Origin: Akkermansiaceae bacterium
GTDB taxonomy: Bacteria > Verrucomicrobiota > Verrucomicrobiia > Verrucomicrobiales > Akkermansiaceae
DNA length: 64,000 nucleotides
Assembly (NCBI GenBank): GCA_025457665.1
Contig: JALOTY010000009.1
Span: forward strand, 18,169 to 82,168
Direction: 5' to 3'
Shown here: one piece after another, positions 7,914-16,083 of the stretch
Numbering within the stretch: the first letter of the stretch is position 1
Layout of the letters: each line of letters opens with the position of its first letter
Program-made: the position numbers and the translations under genes
Notes under the pieces: generated by a model
What the model saw: the letters and a program-made list of their open reading frames with translations, nothing else
Databases searched by the model: none
Told to the model about the DNA's origin: nothing

Positions 7914-10382
7914 ATGGCGAAACGCAAATCGAACGATGACCCCCAGCCGCCCGCCAATCGGCGACGGAAGCCCGCCCCCAAGCCCCACGGCCTGGGCACG
8001 ATTCTCCTGTTCTGGCCCTTTCTCCTCCTCCAGCGGATCAGCAGCGGCTTCGGCACTCCGGCACGCCTCGCCGTCCGCACCATCGGCCACCCCATCATCC
8101 TCGGCCTCTACTTTTTCCTGCCCTTCTCCCTCTTCTACTATGCCCGCGCCCGCGGCTTCGATATGGCCAAGGTCGCCGAAATGCCGGAGCGCTCCGTCGT
8201 CCTCGACCGCCATGGCGAGGAAATCGGCCGCATCCACGGGGAAAAACGCGACATCATTTCCTACTCGGACATCTCGCTGGATTTCATCTACGCCATCGTC
8301 GCCCGTGAAGACGAACGCTTCTTCACCCACCACGGGGTGGACTGGATCGGCTTCGGCCGCGCCTTCCTGCGCAATATCAAGGAAAGGAAAATGAAGGAGG
8401 GTGCCTCCACCCTCACCATGCAGCTCGCCCGGAACAGCTACTCGCTCAATGCCCCGTGGCTGTCCTTCTCCGATGGCCTCCAGGAGCTCGACCGGAAATT
8501 CCTCGAAATGGCCGTCACCTTCCGCATCGAGAGCCATTACACGAAAGAGGAAATCCTCGAACACTACGTGAACCGCATCTTCTGGGGGCACACCATCCGG
8601 GGCATCGAGGAAGCCTCCCGCACCTACTTTGAAAAAAGCGCCAAGGACCTCACCCTTTCCGAAGCCGCCCTCCTCGCCGGCATCGTCCGCGGCCCGAATG
8701 CCTTCTCGCCCTTCCGCGATATCGAGGACTCGCTGCGCGAACGGGATACCACCCTCGACCGCATGGTCACCGCCGGATTCATCAGTGCCGAGGAGGCCGC
8801 CGCCGCCAAGGCGATCGAAATCAAGATCCGCCCGGAATGGCGACGCGTTTTCCACGATTCCTGGGCCATGGATGCCGTCCGCCGCGAACTCGAACGCATC
8901 CTCGAGGACGAAGACATCGAGTTCGGTGGCCTGCAAATCACCACCACCATCGATCTCCCCCTCCAAACCAAGGCCGAGGAAGCCCTCAACCAGCACCTCC
9001 GCTCCATCGAACGCGGCGGTGGCTACGCCCACCAAACCCGCGCCGCCTGGCAGGACCTGCCCGAACCCCGCCCGAACCCCCAATACGTCCAGGGTGCCCT
9101 CGTCGTCGTCGAAAACCTCACCGGCTCCATCGTCGCCACCGTCGGCGGGCGCGATGCCGATGAATCGAAATTCAATCGCGCCAACCAGGCCCGCCGCCAG
9201 CTCGGCTCGACCTTCAAGCCCTTCGTTTACGCCGCAGCCTTCATGGAAGGCCTCAGGCCGGATGCCACGATCAGCGACGACCCTCTCTCCCCCGGCGAGG
9301 TCAAAGGCGCCGGACGCTGGTCACCCCAGAATTCCGATGGGAAATTCAACGGCTACCAGTCGGTCGAATACGGCCTCATCCGCTCGCGCAACACCATGGC
9401 CGTCCGCATCGGGAATTTCGCCGGGATCGAAAACGTCGCCGAACTCGCCCGCCAGGTCGGCTTCATCCAGAAAATGCGGCTCGATCCCACCGCCTACCTC
9501 GGAACCCTCGAAGCCTCCCCGGAAGAACTCGCCTCCGCCTTCACGGTCTTCCCCAATGGCGGCACCCGCATCCCTCCGCGCATCATCGCCGAAATCCGCG
9601 ATCGCAACGGCAATCTCGAATACCAGAACCCACGCATGCCCTACACCGCCGTGGCCGATGAAAATGCCGCCCTCACCACCGCAACCATGCTCGGAGCCGT
9701 GGTCGATCGCGGCACCGCCGCACGCCTCCGCAGCCTCGGCTTCTCCGCCCCCGCCGGCGGCAAGACCGGCACCACCAACGACTACAAGGACGCCTGGTTC
9801 GTCGGCTTCACCTCCAGCCTGTCCTGCGCCGTCTGGGTCGGCTTTGATCAGCCCAAAACCATCATCGATCGCGGCTTCGGCTCCACCCTCTCCCTCCCCA
9901 TCTGGGCCGAGGTGATGAAATCCGCCACCCGCCTCGGCTACCGCGCCGATGGCCTGCGTTCCAACCTCTCCTTCACCGAGCGCCGGGTCTGCAAAACCAC
10001 GGGAAAACTCGCTCACGAAGGCTGCGAACACGCCCGCACGGCCTACACCCTCACAATGAAGGAAAATGATGCGCCGCAGGACTACTGCGCCACCCACGTT
10101 CCGGAAAACCTCGATGACTCCGGCGCAGGACGTCCGCCCAAGGCCACTGCCATCGATCCCAGCGCCGTCGAAGTCACCACCACCACGGAAAACGCCCCCC
10201 GTGCCCGCCCCGTCGAGGAAACCCCGGCCCCGCAACCCGCTCCGCAGCCGGCACCGGAACCCGAGCCTGCCCCAGCCGACCCGGAACCCGCACCCCGGGC
10301 CCTTCCCGTGCAAGAAGAAGAAGTCCCCCGCGCCCTCCCCGTCGAAGAAGAACCCGTCCCACGAGCCATTCCCGTCGAATAA
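7914..10382 (+). CDS. Class A penicillin-binding protein (PBP1A type)
   Basis: This 822-residue bifunctional peptidoglycan synthase has a basic cytoplasmic tail and a hydrophobic segment around residues 60-80. The GT51 glycosyltransferase carries REDERFF (catalytic Glu132), GASTLTMQLARN and LEHYVNRIFWG. The transpeptidase keeps all three motifs: GSTFKPF (Ser432, Lys435), SRNT, and GKTGTTNDYKDAWF (Lys617). It polymerises glycan strands and cross-links the peptides outside the membrane. The last ~110 residues are Pro/Glu-rich, with PRALPVQEEE and PRALPVEEEP and PRAIPVE as imperfect repeats. A second, shorter class A protein follows 40 bp downstream, so an operon is likely. Confidence 0.93.
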   Translation: MAKRKSNDDPQPPANRRRKPAPKPHGLGTILLFWPFLLLQRISSGFGTPARLAVRTIGHPIILGLYFFLPFSLFYYARARGFDMAKVAEMPERSVVLDRHGEEIGRIHGEKRDIISYSDISLDFIYAIVAREDERFFTHHGVDWIGFGRAFLRNIKERKMKEGASTLTMQLARNSYSLNAPWLSFSDGLQELDRKFLEMAVTFRIESHYTKEEILEHYVNRIFWGHTIRGIEEASRTYFEKSAKDLTLSEAALLAGIVRGPNAFSPFRDIEDSLRERDTTLDRMVTAGFISAEEAAAAKAIEIKIRPEWRRVFHDSWAMDAVRRELERILEDEDIEFGGLQITTTIDLPLQTKAEEALNQHLRSIERGGGYAHQTRAAWQDLPEPRPNPQYVQGALVVVENLTGSIVATVGGRDADESKFNRANQARRQLGSTFKPFVYAAAFMEGLRPDATISDDPLSPGEVKGAGRWSPQNSDGKFNGYQSVEYGLIRSRNTMAVRIGNFAGIENVAELARQVGFIQKMRLDPTAYLGTLEASPEELASAFTVFPNGGTRIPPRIIAEIRDRNGNLEYQNPRMPYTAVADENAALTTATMLGAVVDRGTAARLRSLGFSAPAGGKTGTTNDYKDAWFVGFTSSLSCAVWVGFDQPKTIIDRGFGSTLSLPIWAEVMKSATRLGYRADGLRSNLSFTERRVCKTTGKLAHEGCEHARTAYTLTMKENDAPQDYCATHVPENLDDSGAGRPPKATAIDPSAVEVTTTTENAPRARPVEETPAPQPAPQPAPEPEPAPADPEPAPRALPVQEEEVPRALPVEEEPVPRAIPVE

Positions 10383-10422
10383 TCCCCAACTCTCCCCGCT
10401 CCTCGCTCCTCGATCCCCACCC

Positions 10423-12132
10423 ATGTCCACCTGGCGTCCCATTTCCCGCGTTCCCCGCTGGCTGTCCTGGCTTCCCGCCTGGTCCATCAGCCCGCTGAAA
10501 TGGCTGCTCTGGATCTGCGGGGGCGGTGCAGCCGTCGCCCTCCTCATCGCCCTCTTCTACTTCGTCCAGGCCTCGCGCTTCGATCTCGATGAAGTCGCCA
10601 TGCTCCCGGCGCAAACCACCCTGCTCGACCGCCATGGCAGCCCCATGAACGTCTCCATGGGCAGCGCCCGCCACCTCGCCACCCGCGAAGACCTGCCGGA
10701 TTTCCTCATCCGCTGCCTCGAAGCCCGCGAAGATGCCCGCTTCTTCGATCACTGTGGCGTCGATTTCCGCGGCCTCGCCCGCGCCACGGTTCGCAATGTC
10801 AAGGATGGCGACTTCACCCAAGGGGCCTCCACCCTCACCATGCAGCTCGCCCGCAACACCTTTGAAATGCGGGCCAAATCCATCCACCGCAAGCTCCTCG
10901 AAATCGCCCTCACCCTCCGCATCGAGCGCCGCTACTCCAAAGACGAAATCCTCACCCACTACCTCAACCGCATCTACTTCGGTGCCGGCTGCCACGGCAT
11001 CGAAGAAGCCTCACGAACCTATTTCGGAAAATCCGTTTCCGAACTCAATGAGGCCGAATGCTCGATGATCATCGGCATCATCCGCGGCCCCCACATTTTT
11101 TCTCCCTCGCGAAACCTCAAGGGCGCCCGCGATCAACAAAGCGAGGTCCTCAATCGCCTCATCGCCATGGGCCGCATCAGCGCCGATGACAAAACCCGCA
11201 TCCAGGCCATCCCCATCCACATCGTCCCCAGCGAGGAACAGGACCCCGAACGCTCCTACGCCGTCCAGGCCCTCCGCGCCGAACTCTCCTCCATCCTCGA
11301 TGCCCATGACATCCGTGTCGATGGCCTCATCGTCCACACCACCCTCGACCCCGGCTGGCAGCTCCGCCTGGAAACCGATCTCACCGAAACCCTCCGGGAA
11401 ACCGAAAGCCGCCGCGGCTGGCCCCACCCCACCCACGCCCAGCACGAAGTCGGCAAAATCCCCGCCTACATCCAGTGCGCCGCCGTCACGCTCGATTCGA
11501 AATCCGGCGCCATTCTCGCCCTCAGCGGCGGCCGCGATTTCCTCGATTCCCGCTACGATCGCAGCAGCGGCGCCCGCCGCGATCTCGGCTCCGCCTTTGC
11601 CCCATGGATCGTCGCCGCCGCCGCCGAACGCGGCCGACGCGTCCTCCCCGGAAACCTCATGCTCACCGGCCGCCAGATCGGCCCTTCGGAGACCGCCCGC
11701 ATCGCCAAACGCTGCGGACTCGGCGGGCCCTTTCTCGGCACCGAAGACCTCTTCCGCGGCTCTGCCGCCGCCACGCCCCTCGAAACCGCCACCGCCCTCG
11801 CCACCCTCGCCAACCGCGGCCAACGCCCCCGCCCTCATTTCATCACCCGCATCACCGATACCGCCGGCACCTTGCTCTATCAGATCGAGCTGGAAAACTC
11901 CCAGGCCATCACCGCCCAAGCCGCCAGCGAAGCCCTCGATCTCCTCGAACCCATCGGCTCCAGCCGCTGCCTCGTCGGCCACACCGGCTCCGAACGCGAT
12001 GCCTGGCTCCTCCGCGTCGGCCCCACCGGCTCCACCGCCATCTGGGTCGGCTTCGATGAACCCACCGTCATCGCCACCGACACCGACCTCCAACGCATCC
12101 TCGACCTCCTCGCCAAACGCCTCGGACGGTGA
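10423..12132 (+). CDS. Class A PBP homologue with degraded transpeptidase domain
   Basis: This 569-residue protein has a hydrophobic anchor around residues 25-50 (WLLWICGGGAAVALLIALFY) and a well-conserved GT51 domain: AREDARFFDHCGVD, GASTLTMQLARN, HYLNRIYFGAGCHGIEEA. The C-terminal transpeptidase is short and altered: the SxxK motif reads GSAFAPW (S390 present, Lys replaced by Ala393), KTG is replaced by HTG (520-522), and I see no SxN motif. It therefore looks like a monofunctional glycosyltransferase with a vestigial penicillin-binding domain, perhaps partnering the intact PBP upstream. ATG at 10423 was chosen because earlier codons overlap the upstream gene. Confidence 0.85.
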   Translation: MSTWRPISRVPRWLSWLPAWSISPLKWLLWICGGGAAVALLIALFYFVQASRFDLDEVAMLPAQTTLLDRHGSPMNVSMGSARHLATREDLPDFLIRCLEAREDARFFDHCGVDFRGLARATVRNVKDGDFTQGASTLTMQLARNTFEMRAKSIHRKLLEIALTLRIERRYSKDEILTHYLNRIYFGAGCHGIEEASRTYFGKSVSELNEAECSMIIGIIRGPHIFSPSRNLKGARDQQSEVLNRLIAMGRISADDKTRIQAIPIHIVPSEEQDPERSYAVQALRAELSSILDAHDIRVDGLIVHTTLDPGWQLRLETDLTETLRETESRRGWPHPTHAQHEVGKIPAYIQCAAVTLDSKSGAILALSGGRDFLDSRYDRSSGARRDLGSAFAPWIVAAAAERGRRVLPGNLMLTGRQIGPSETARIAKRCGLGGPFLGTEDLFRGSAAATPLETATALATLANRGQRPRPHFITRITDTAGTLLYQIELENSQAITAQAASEALDLLEPIGSSRCLVGHTGSERDAWLLRVGPTGSTAIWVGFDEPTVIATDTDLQRILDLLAKRLGR

Positions 12133-12309
12133 AGTGAACGATCCATGAGTGATCAGTGATCAGTGATCGGGGAGAAGGGTTCACCGCAAAGAAACAAAGT
12201 CCGCGAAGAGGGATGAAGGTGAGGGTGATCGGTGATCGGTGAACGGTGAACGGGAAGAAGAGCTCACCGCAAACGCGCAAAGTCCGCGAAGACCGATGAA
12301 GGTGAGGGT

Positions 12310-12337
12310 GGTGAGCAGTGAGCAGTGATCGGTGATC
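12310..12337 (+). repeat. Heptamer array, (R)GTGA(T/G)C orientation
   Basis: Four consecutive 7-bp units: GGTGAGC, AGTGAGC, AGTGATC, GGTGATC, followed by GGTGG. The variants differ only at unit positions 1 and 6, the same positions that vary in the arrays at 12148, 12224 and 59950, which shows one repeat family. Confidence 0.85.
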
Positions 12338-12371
12338 GGTGGTTTTGCGCGGAGCTCACAAACGTGGCTGG

Positions 12372-12411
12372 GGCGTCCCGCCACAGACCGTTGGGGGAGC
12401 GTCCCGCTCCC
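12372..12411. repeat. Paired REP-like hairpins with TCC loop
   Basis: Two short palindromes share the loop TCC: GGCG-TCC-CGCC at 12372-12382 and GGGAGCG-TCC-CGCTCCC at 12395-12411. They sit between the oppositely oriented heptamer arrays, whose 16-bp ends (GATCGGTGATCGGTGG and its complement) form larger flanking inverted arms. Confidence 0.6.
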
Positions 12412-12472
12412 ACTCTCCCCAGCCCATACCTTGGCGAAAGGTGACCCATACTACGCCTTCTTCCCGCCCACC

Positions 12473-12507
12473 GATCACCGATCACCGATCACCGATCACC
12501 GCTCACC
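12473..12507 (-). repeat. Heptamer array, GATCACC orientation
   Basis: Five units of 7 bp on the + strand: GATCACC four times and GCTCACC once, ending 8 bp before the NYN gene's stop codon. This is the reverse complement of the arrays at 12224 and 12310. Confidence 0.85.
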
Positions 12508-12515
12508 TTCGCCCT

Positions 12516-12923
12516 TCAGCGACTTTCCTCTGCCATCCAGGCTTCCAAGTCCGGGATGCGCATGCCGTGGGCATTGAAGGCCAGGGCGGTGGTCAGGACC
12601 ATCCGGTCGTTGCTCGCCACTCGGACCTCGTCCCCCTTGGCAGCGAAACGCGCGGCGATGCGCTCCACCACCGCATCGGCGGTTTCCGTCCCCTTGGAGT
12701 ATATCACCATGATCCCCTCTTCCTTCCCACCCTGGAAGTTCCTCTCCCCGCGCCGACCGTCGAATACCACACACACCGCCCACCCGGAAAAATCCCCCAG
12801 ATCTCTCAGTCGGCGGATCAGCTCCGTGCGCGCCATGTGCCTCTTTGGCCCCTGATGCAGCTCTCTCAGATCCTCGATGCCGAAGATCGCGCTGTGTCCA
12901 TCCACCACCAGCAAACGCTCCAT
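12516..12923 (-). CDS. NYN-domain (YacP/Rae1-like) endoribonuclease
   Basis: This 135-residue protein fits the YacP/Rae1 branch of the NYN (PIN-like) nuclease family, which cleaves mRNA in a ribosome-dependent manner in Bacillus. Acidic residues expected at the metal site are visible: LLVVDGHSAI near the N terminus, CVVFDGRRGE in the middle, ETADAVVERI and VASNDRMVL later. The ATG at 12923 gives MERLLVVDG, the usual family opening; a TTG four codons upstream is less likely. The gene ends inside the edge of the heptamer-repeat region. Target specificity is unknown. Confidence 0.75.
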   Translation of the reverse strand: MERLLVVDGHSAIFGIEDLRELHQGPKRHMARTELIRRLRDLGDFSGWAVCVVFDGRRGERNFQGGKEEGIMVIYSKGTETADAVVERIAARFAAKGDEVRVASNDRMVLTTALAFNAHGMRIPDLEAWMAEESR

Positions 12924-13001
12924 ACCCCCCAACAAACAGGGCCGGCCGCCACTGGCAACCGACCCTTTTGAAAATCTTTTCCGAAGTCCGGGAAATCCCG
13001 A

Positions 13002-13286
13002 TCACTCCGCAGCCTCGCCGCCCTCTTCCACGGCGGGGGTGTCCACCGCTTCCACGGCTTCCGGGGTCTCCGCATCCTCAGGCTTGGCCACTTTTTTGGC
13101 TGCCTTTTTGGCGACTTTCTTGACCGCGGTCTTCTTCACCGCCGCTTTTTTCGCGGGTGCAGCCTTCTTCACGGCTTTCTTCACCACCTTGCGGGCCGTG
13201 CCGGTGAGCTTCGCCTGTTCCTTCTTCCGCTTGAGATAATTCTTCCGGCGGTTCCGTTTTGTGACTTTTCTGAGCTGCTGTCCCAT
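13002..13286 (-). CDS. Lys/Ala-rich basic protein with acidic tail
   Basis: This 94-residue protein has three parts: a basic, Arg/Lys-rich opening (MGQQLRKVTKRNRRKNYLKR), a central KKAVKKAA/KKTAVKKVAKKAAKK segment resembling histone H1 tails or chlamydial Hc proteins, and an acidic Glu/Ala tail of about 25 residues. No enzymatic motif is present. I recall similar short proteins from other Verrucomicrobia but cannot name a characterised one. Binding to nucleic acid, either nucleoid or ribosome, is the natural inference. It lies 78 bp upstream of the NYN nuclease gene on the same strand and is divergent from the rRNA methyltransferase. Confidence 0.7.
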   Translation of the reverse strand: MGQQLRKVTKRNRRKNYLKRKKEQAKLTGTARKVVKKAVKKAAPAKKAAVKKTAVKKVAKKAAKKVAKPEDAETPEAVEAVDTPAVEEGGEAAE

Positions 13287-13418
13287 AATCTTGGTCGGGC
13301 GGGTTTAAAGTGCCCGGCCCGGCCTAGCAAGGGGAAACTCGGCCGGATTTCCCGGCCGTCTCCCGACCCGCCCGCTTGACGCTTGCCAGCCGCTGGCCCC
13401 TCCTCTTTCCTCCCGGCC

Positions 13419-14579
13419 ATGCCCGGTCTCGTCATCGCTCCCCGCGCCCGCATCTTCCACGGCCACGAATGGATCTACGCCGGAGAAATCCGCAAAACCT
13501 TCGGCGACCCCCAGCCGGGCGAGGTCATTTCCCTCAAGGACTGCCGCGATCGACCCCTCGGCTCCGCGATTTACAATCCGAACTCGATGATCGTCGCCCG
13601 CCGATTTTCGCGCAGGAAACAGGATCTCGATGCCGACTTTTTCGCCCGCCGCATCACCCGGGCCATCGACTACCGCCGCCGGATCGGCATCGATGACTCC
13701 CTCGCCCGTCTCGTATGGAGCGAATCCGACGGCCTTCCCGGACTCATCGTGGACCGCTACGGCCCCCATCTGGTCGTGCAGACCCTCACGCTGGCCATGC
13801 ATCAGCGGATCGATCTCATCGCCGCCGCACTGGAAAGCCTTCTGAAGCCCGAATCCATCACCCTGCGCAACGATTCCCCCGTCCTCCGCGCCGAAGGCCT
13901 GGAGCAGGAAATCCGCACCCTCCTTGGAAACCCGCCTGCCCCCTTCACCGTTCGGGCCAATGATCTGGTTTTCGAGGTCGATCTCGTGGACGGCCAAAAA
14001 ACCGGCCTCTACCTCGATCAACTCGGCAGCCACGCCGAAGTCGCCCGCCATGCCGCCGGTCGCCGCGTGCTCGATTGTTTCACCAACCAGGGCGGCTTCG
14101 CCCTTGCTTGCGCCAAGGCAGGGGCCAGATCCGTCTGCGCCGTGGACATTTCCACCCCCGCCTGCGATGCCGCCCGACAGAATGCCGCCGCCAATGGACT
14201 CGCGATCGATGTCATCGAGCACAACGTCTTCGACTTCCTCAAGCACGCCGAACCGAACTACGACCTGATCGTTCTCGATCCCCCAAGTTTCACCCGCAAC
14301 AAGAAGTCGCTGGCCGATGCCATGCGCGGCTACAAAGAGATCCACCTCCGCGCCCTCAAGCTCCTCGGCAACGGCGGCCTGTTGTCCACCTTCTGCTGCT
14401 CCCACCACGCCTCGCGAGAGTTGTTCCTTGCCAACCTCGTGGAAGCCGCCGTGGATGCGAAAAAATCGATCCGCCTCATCGCCGAACACCATCAGCGCGC
14501 CGATCACCCCATCCTTCCCGCCCTGCCGGAAACCTCCTATCTGAAAGGCTTCACCGTGGAGGTGATCCCCTCCATCTGA
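13419..14579 (+). CDS. rlmI: Class I SAM-dependent rRNA methyltransferase, RlmI-like
   Basis: This 386-residue protein has an N-terminal PUA-type RNA-binding region (about 1-75, with FHGHEWIYAGEI), a linking domain and a Rossmann methyltransferase. Methylation motifs are RVLDCFTNQGGFALACAK (SAM binding), VCAVDIS and DLIVLDPPSFTRNK (the DPPSF active loop). The C-terminal region contains TFCCSHH, in the position of the catalytic Cys of m5C enzymes. RlmI makes m5C1962 in 23S rRNA. The ATG at 13419 (MPGLVIAP) is preferred; an earlier ATG at 13383 would place the start close to the divergent basic-protein gene's promoter region. Confidence 0.85.
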   Translation: MPGLVIAPRARIFHGHEWIYAGEIRKTFGDPQPGEVISLKDCRDRPLGSAIYNPNSMIVARRFSRRKQDLDADFFARRITRAIDYRRRIGIDDSLARLVWSESDGLPGLIVDRYGPHLVVQTLTLAMHQRIDLIAAALESLLKPESITLRNDSPVLRAEGLEQEIRTLLGNPPAPFTVRANDLVFEVDLVDGQKTGLYLDQLGSHAEVARHAAGRRVLDCFTNQGGFALACAKAGARSVCAVDISTPACDAARQNAAANGLAIDVIEHNVFDFLKHAEPNYDLIVLDPPSFTRNKKSLADAMRGYKEIHLRALKLLGNGGLLSTFCCSHHASRELFLANLVEAAVDAKKSIRLIAEHHQRADHPILPALPETSYLKGFTVEVIPSI

Positions 14580-14866
14580 GCCCGTGGCCGGGCGGAGCAT
14601 CACTCTCGCTTCTCCGTGAAGTGTCGGAAACAAGGACCTTTTCAGGGTTCATCCTGATGATCGGGAGCCACCGTGCTCCTGGCTTCGGAACCCGCCCGCC
14701 CCCATTCGGATCGCTCATCGAAGCAGAGGATTTCCAATTCCATCGACCTTCATCTTCATTCGCTTCCCTCGTCGCCTTTCTCAGCCGGATCAGGTGGGGA
14801 ATCTTTGATCAGGAGGGGCACGAGGAGTTAAGTCAAACTCCCGCCGCATCGCCAAGGGTCTTTCGC

Positions 14867-15937
14867 TCATCTCCCCATTCTCGCCGGTCCTATCGTTCCG
14901 CCCTCGACGAACTTCGCCTTGGAATAGTCTTTCTTGGCATCGTCCTTGCCGTTCGCAACATGGTCCGCCCAGCGGACGATCCGGCGAACGATCGGCCGCA
15001 TTGACCATCGGATGCAACTGACCGACGGTTCGCACCACTTGAATGCGGGGTGGTCGTCGGTGCAAATCAGCGAAACATCCCTCGGGCAATGGATCCCACG
15101 CTCGGCAAGATCGATGCGGATCGCGAAAAACTCGTGGGCCTCCTCCATGAACAGCGCAGTCGGCGGGGTCAGCTTGAAGAGTTGGTCAAGACATCGTCGC
15201 AGACCCACCGGGTTCACCTCCCAGTCAGGCAATGCGTAAGGGCCTACGGCCATCCCGTGGACTTCCATTTCCTGCAGAATGCGAAGAATCAGCGGCCCGG
15301 GTTCCGGTTTCCTGGCGAACTCAGGAACCAGCAGGACGACCCGACGGTGACCCAACTCCGCCAAACGCCGAATCGCCGTCTGGTAAGCGGGAAACTTGTC
15401 GGGCCCGATGGCCGCCACGGAGATATTCGAAAATCGTCCGAACAGAGCAAAGGTCGGTGTCGATCGCCCGGAGAACCAGGTGAGAACTTCCTGCGGGGCG
15501 GCGCACACGATCCAGGCATCGGTTTCCACCTCCGGCACCATGCGCGACACCCTGTCCACGTTCATCCCCAGTTCGGTCAGGCTCTTTGGTGCCACGGTCA
15601 CCTGGTGTCCACGGAGGTTGAGCTGATGGATGATCTCGTGGACCATCGCATCCTGACGGTCCGACGGAGAATGCAGCAGGATGGAAACCCGGAAGTTTCC
15701 CGTGAACGACTCACGGCTCATCACGATCCGCCTGCGCTTGCCGTGTCCGGCAGGCAACAGCAATCCCTCTTCCTCCAAATAGGACAAGGCGGCCCTCACG
15801 GTATCCCGCCCAACCTGAAGCTGGCTGACCAGCCAGCTCTCGCCAGGCATCGTTCCCGTCCATGTGCGCGAACGCAACTCGGCCCGGAGAAAGTCCGCCA
15901 ACTGTTCGGACGCAGATCGAATGCGCAATTCCCTCAT
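14867..15937 (-). CDS. GntR-family regulator with LacI-type sensor domain
   Basis: This protein of about 356 residues has an N-terminal GntR winged helix (SASEQLADFLRAELRS ... LVSQLQVGRDTVRAALSYLEEEGLL). A LacI/periplasmic-binding-protein-like ligand domain follows, with FALFGRFSN, YQTAIRRLAELGHRRVVLL and DVSLICTDD. This GntR-LacI combination (AraR-like) usually senses a sugar and represses neighbouring glycan genes. It is divergent from the GH10 xylanase at 16084, so xylan-derived sugar is a plausible ligand and the 146-bp gap a plausible operator region. The start is uncertain: ATG at 15937 (MRELRIRSASEQ) is chosen; ATG 15985 or TTG 15997 would extend it. Confidence 0.8.
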   Translation of the reverse strand: MRELRIRSASEQLADFLRAELRSRTWTGTMPGESWLVSQLQVGRDTVRAALSYLEEEGLLLPAGHGKRRRIVMSRESFTGNFRVSILLHSPSDRQDAMVHEIIHQLNLRGHQVTVAPKSLTELGMNVDRVSRMVPEVETDAWIVCAAPQEVLTWFSGRSTPTFALFGRFSNISVAAIGPDKFPAYQTAIRRLAELGHRRVVLLVPEFARKPEPGPLILRILQEMEVHGMAVGPYALPDWEVNPVGLRRCLDQLFKLTPPTALFMEEAHEFFAIRIDLAERGIHCPRDVSLICTDDHPAFKWCEPSVSCIRWSMRPIVRRIVRWADHVANGKDDAKKDYSKAKFVEGGTIGPARMGR

Positions 15938-16083
15938 GACGGACAACTTGGGCTTATCCGGATCAGTTCTCAATGCCAAAAACATTTGATGGCCCAAGGA
16001 AAGCGAGCCATCTCATCAGGGGAAAACTCGTTGAAGCCTTCTTGTTTCGTCCCTAATTCGCCATCCAAACCCGAACCCTGACC

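Larger units (their letters stand above)
12133..12515. repeat. Intergenic repeat region A (heptamer arrays, 83-bp direct repeats, hairpins)
   Basis: No gene is visible in these 383 bp between convergent genes. The stretch holds four short arrays of a 7-bp unit. Three read AGTGATC/GGTGATC-like on the + strand (12148-12168, 12224-12251, 12310-12337) and one reads GATCACC, the opposite orientation (12473-12507). Between the first three are two ~49-bp direct repeats (12179-12227 and 12262-12310), giving an 83-bp period. Two hairpins with TCC loops lie at 12372-12411. Confidence 0.85.
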
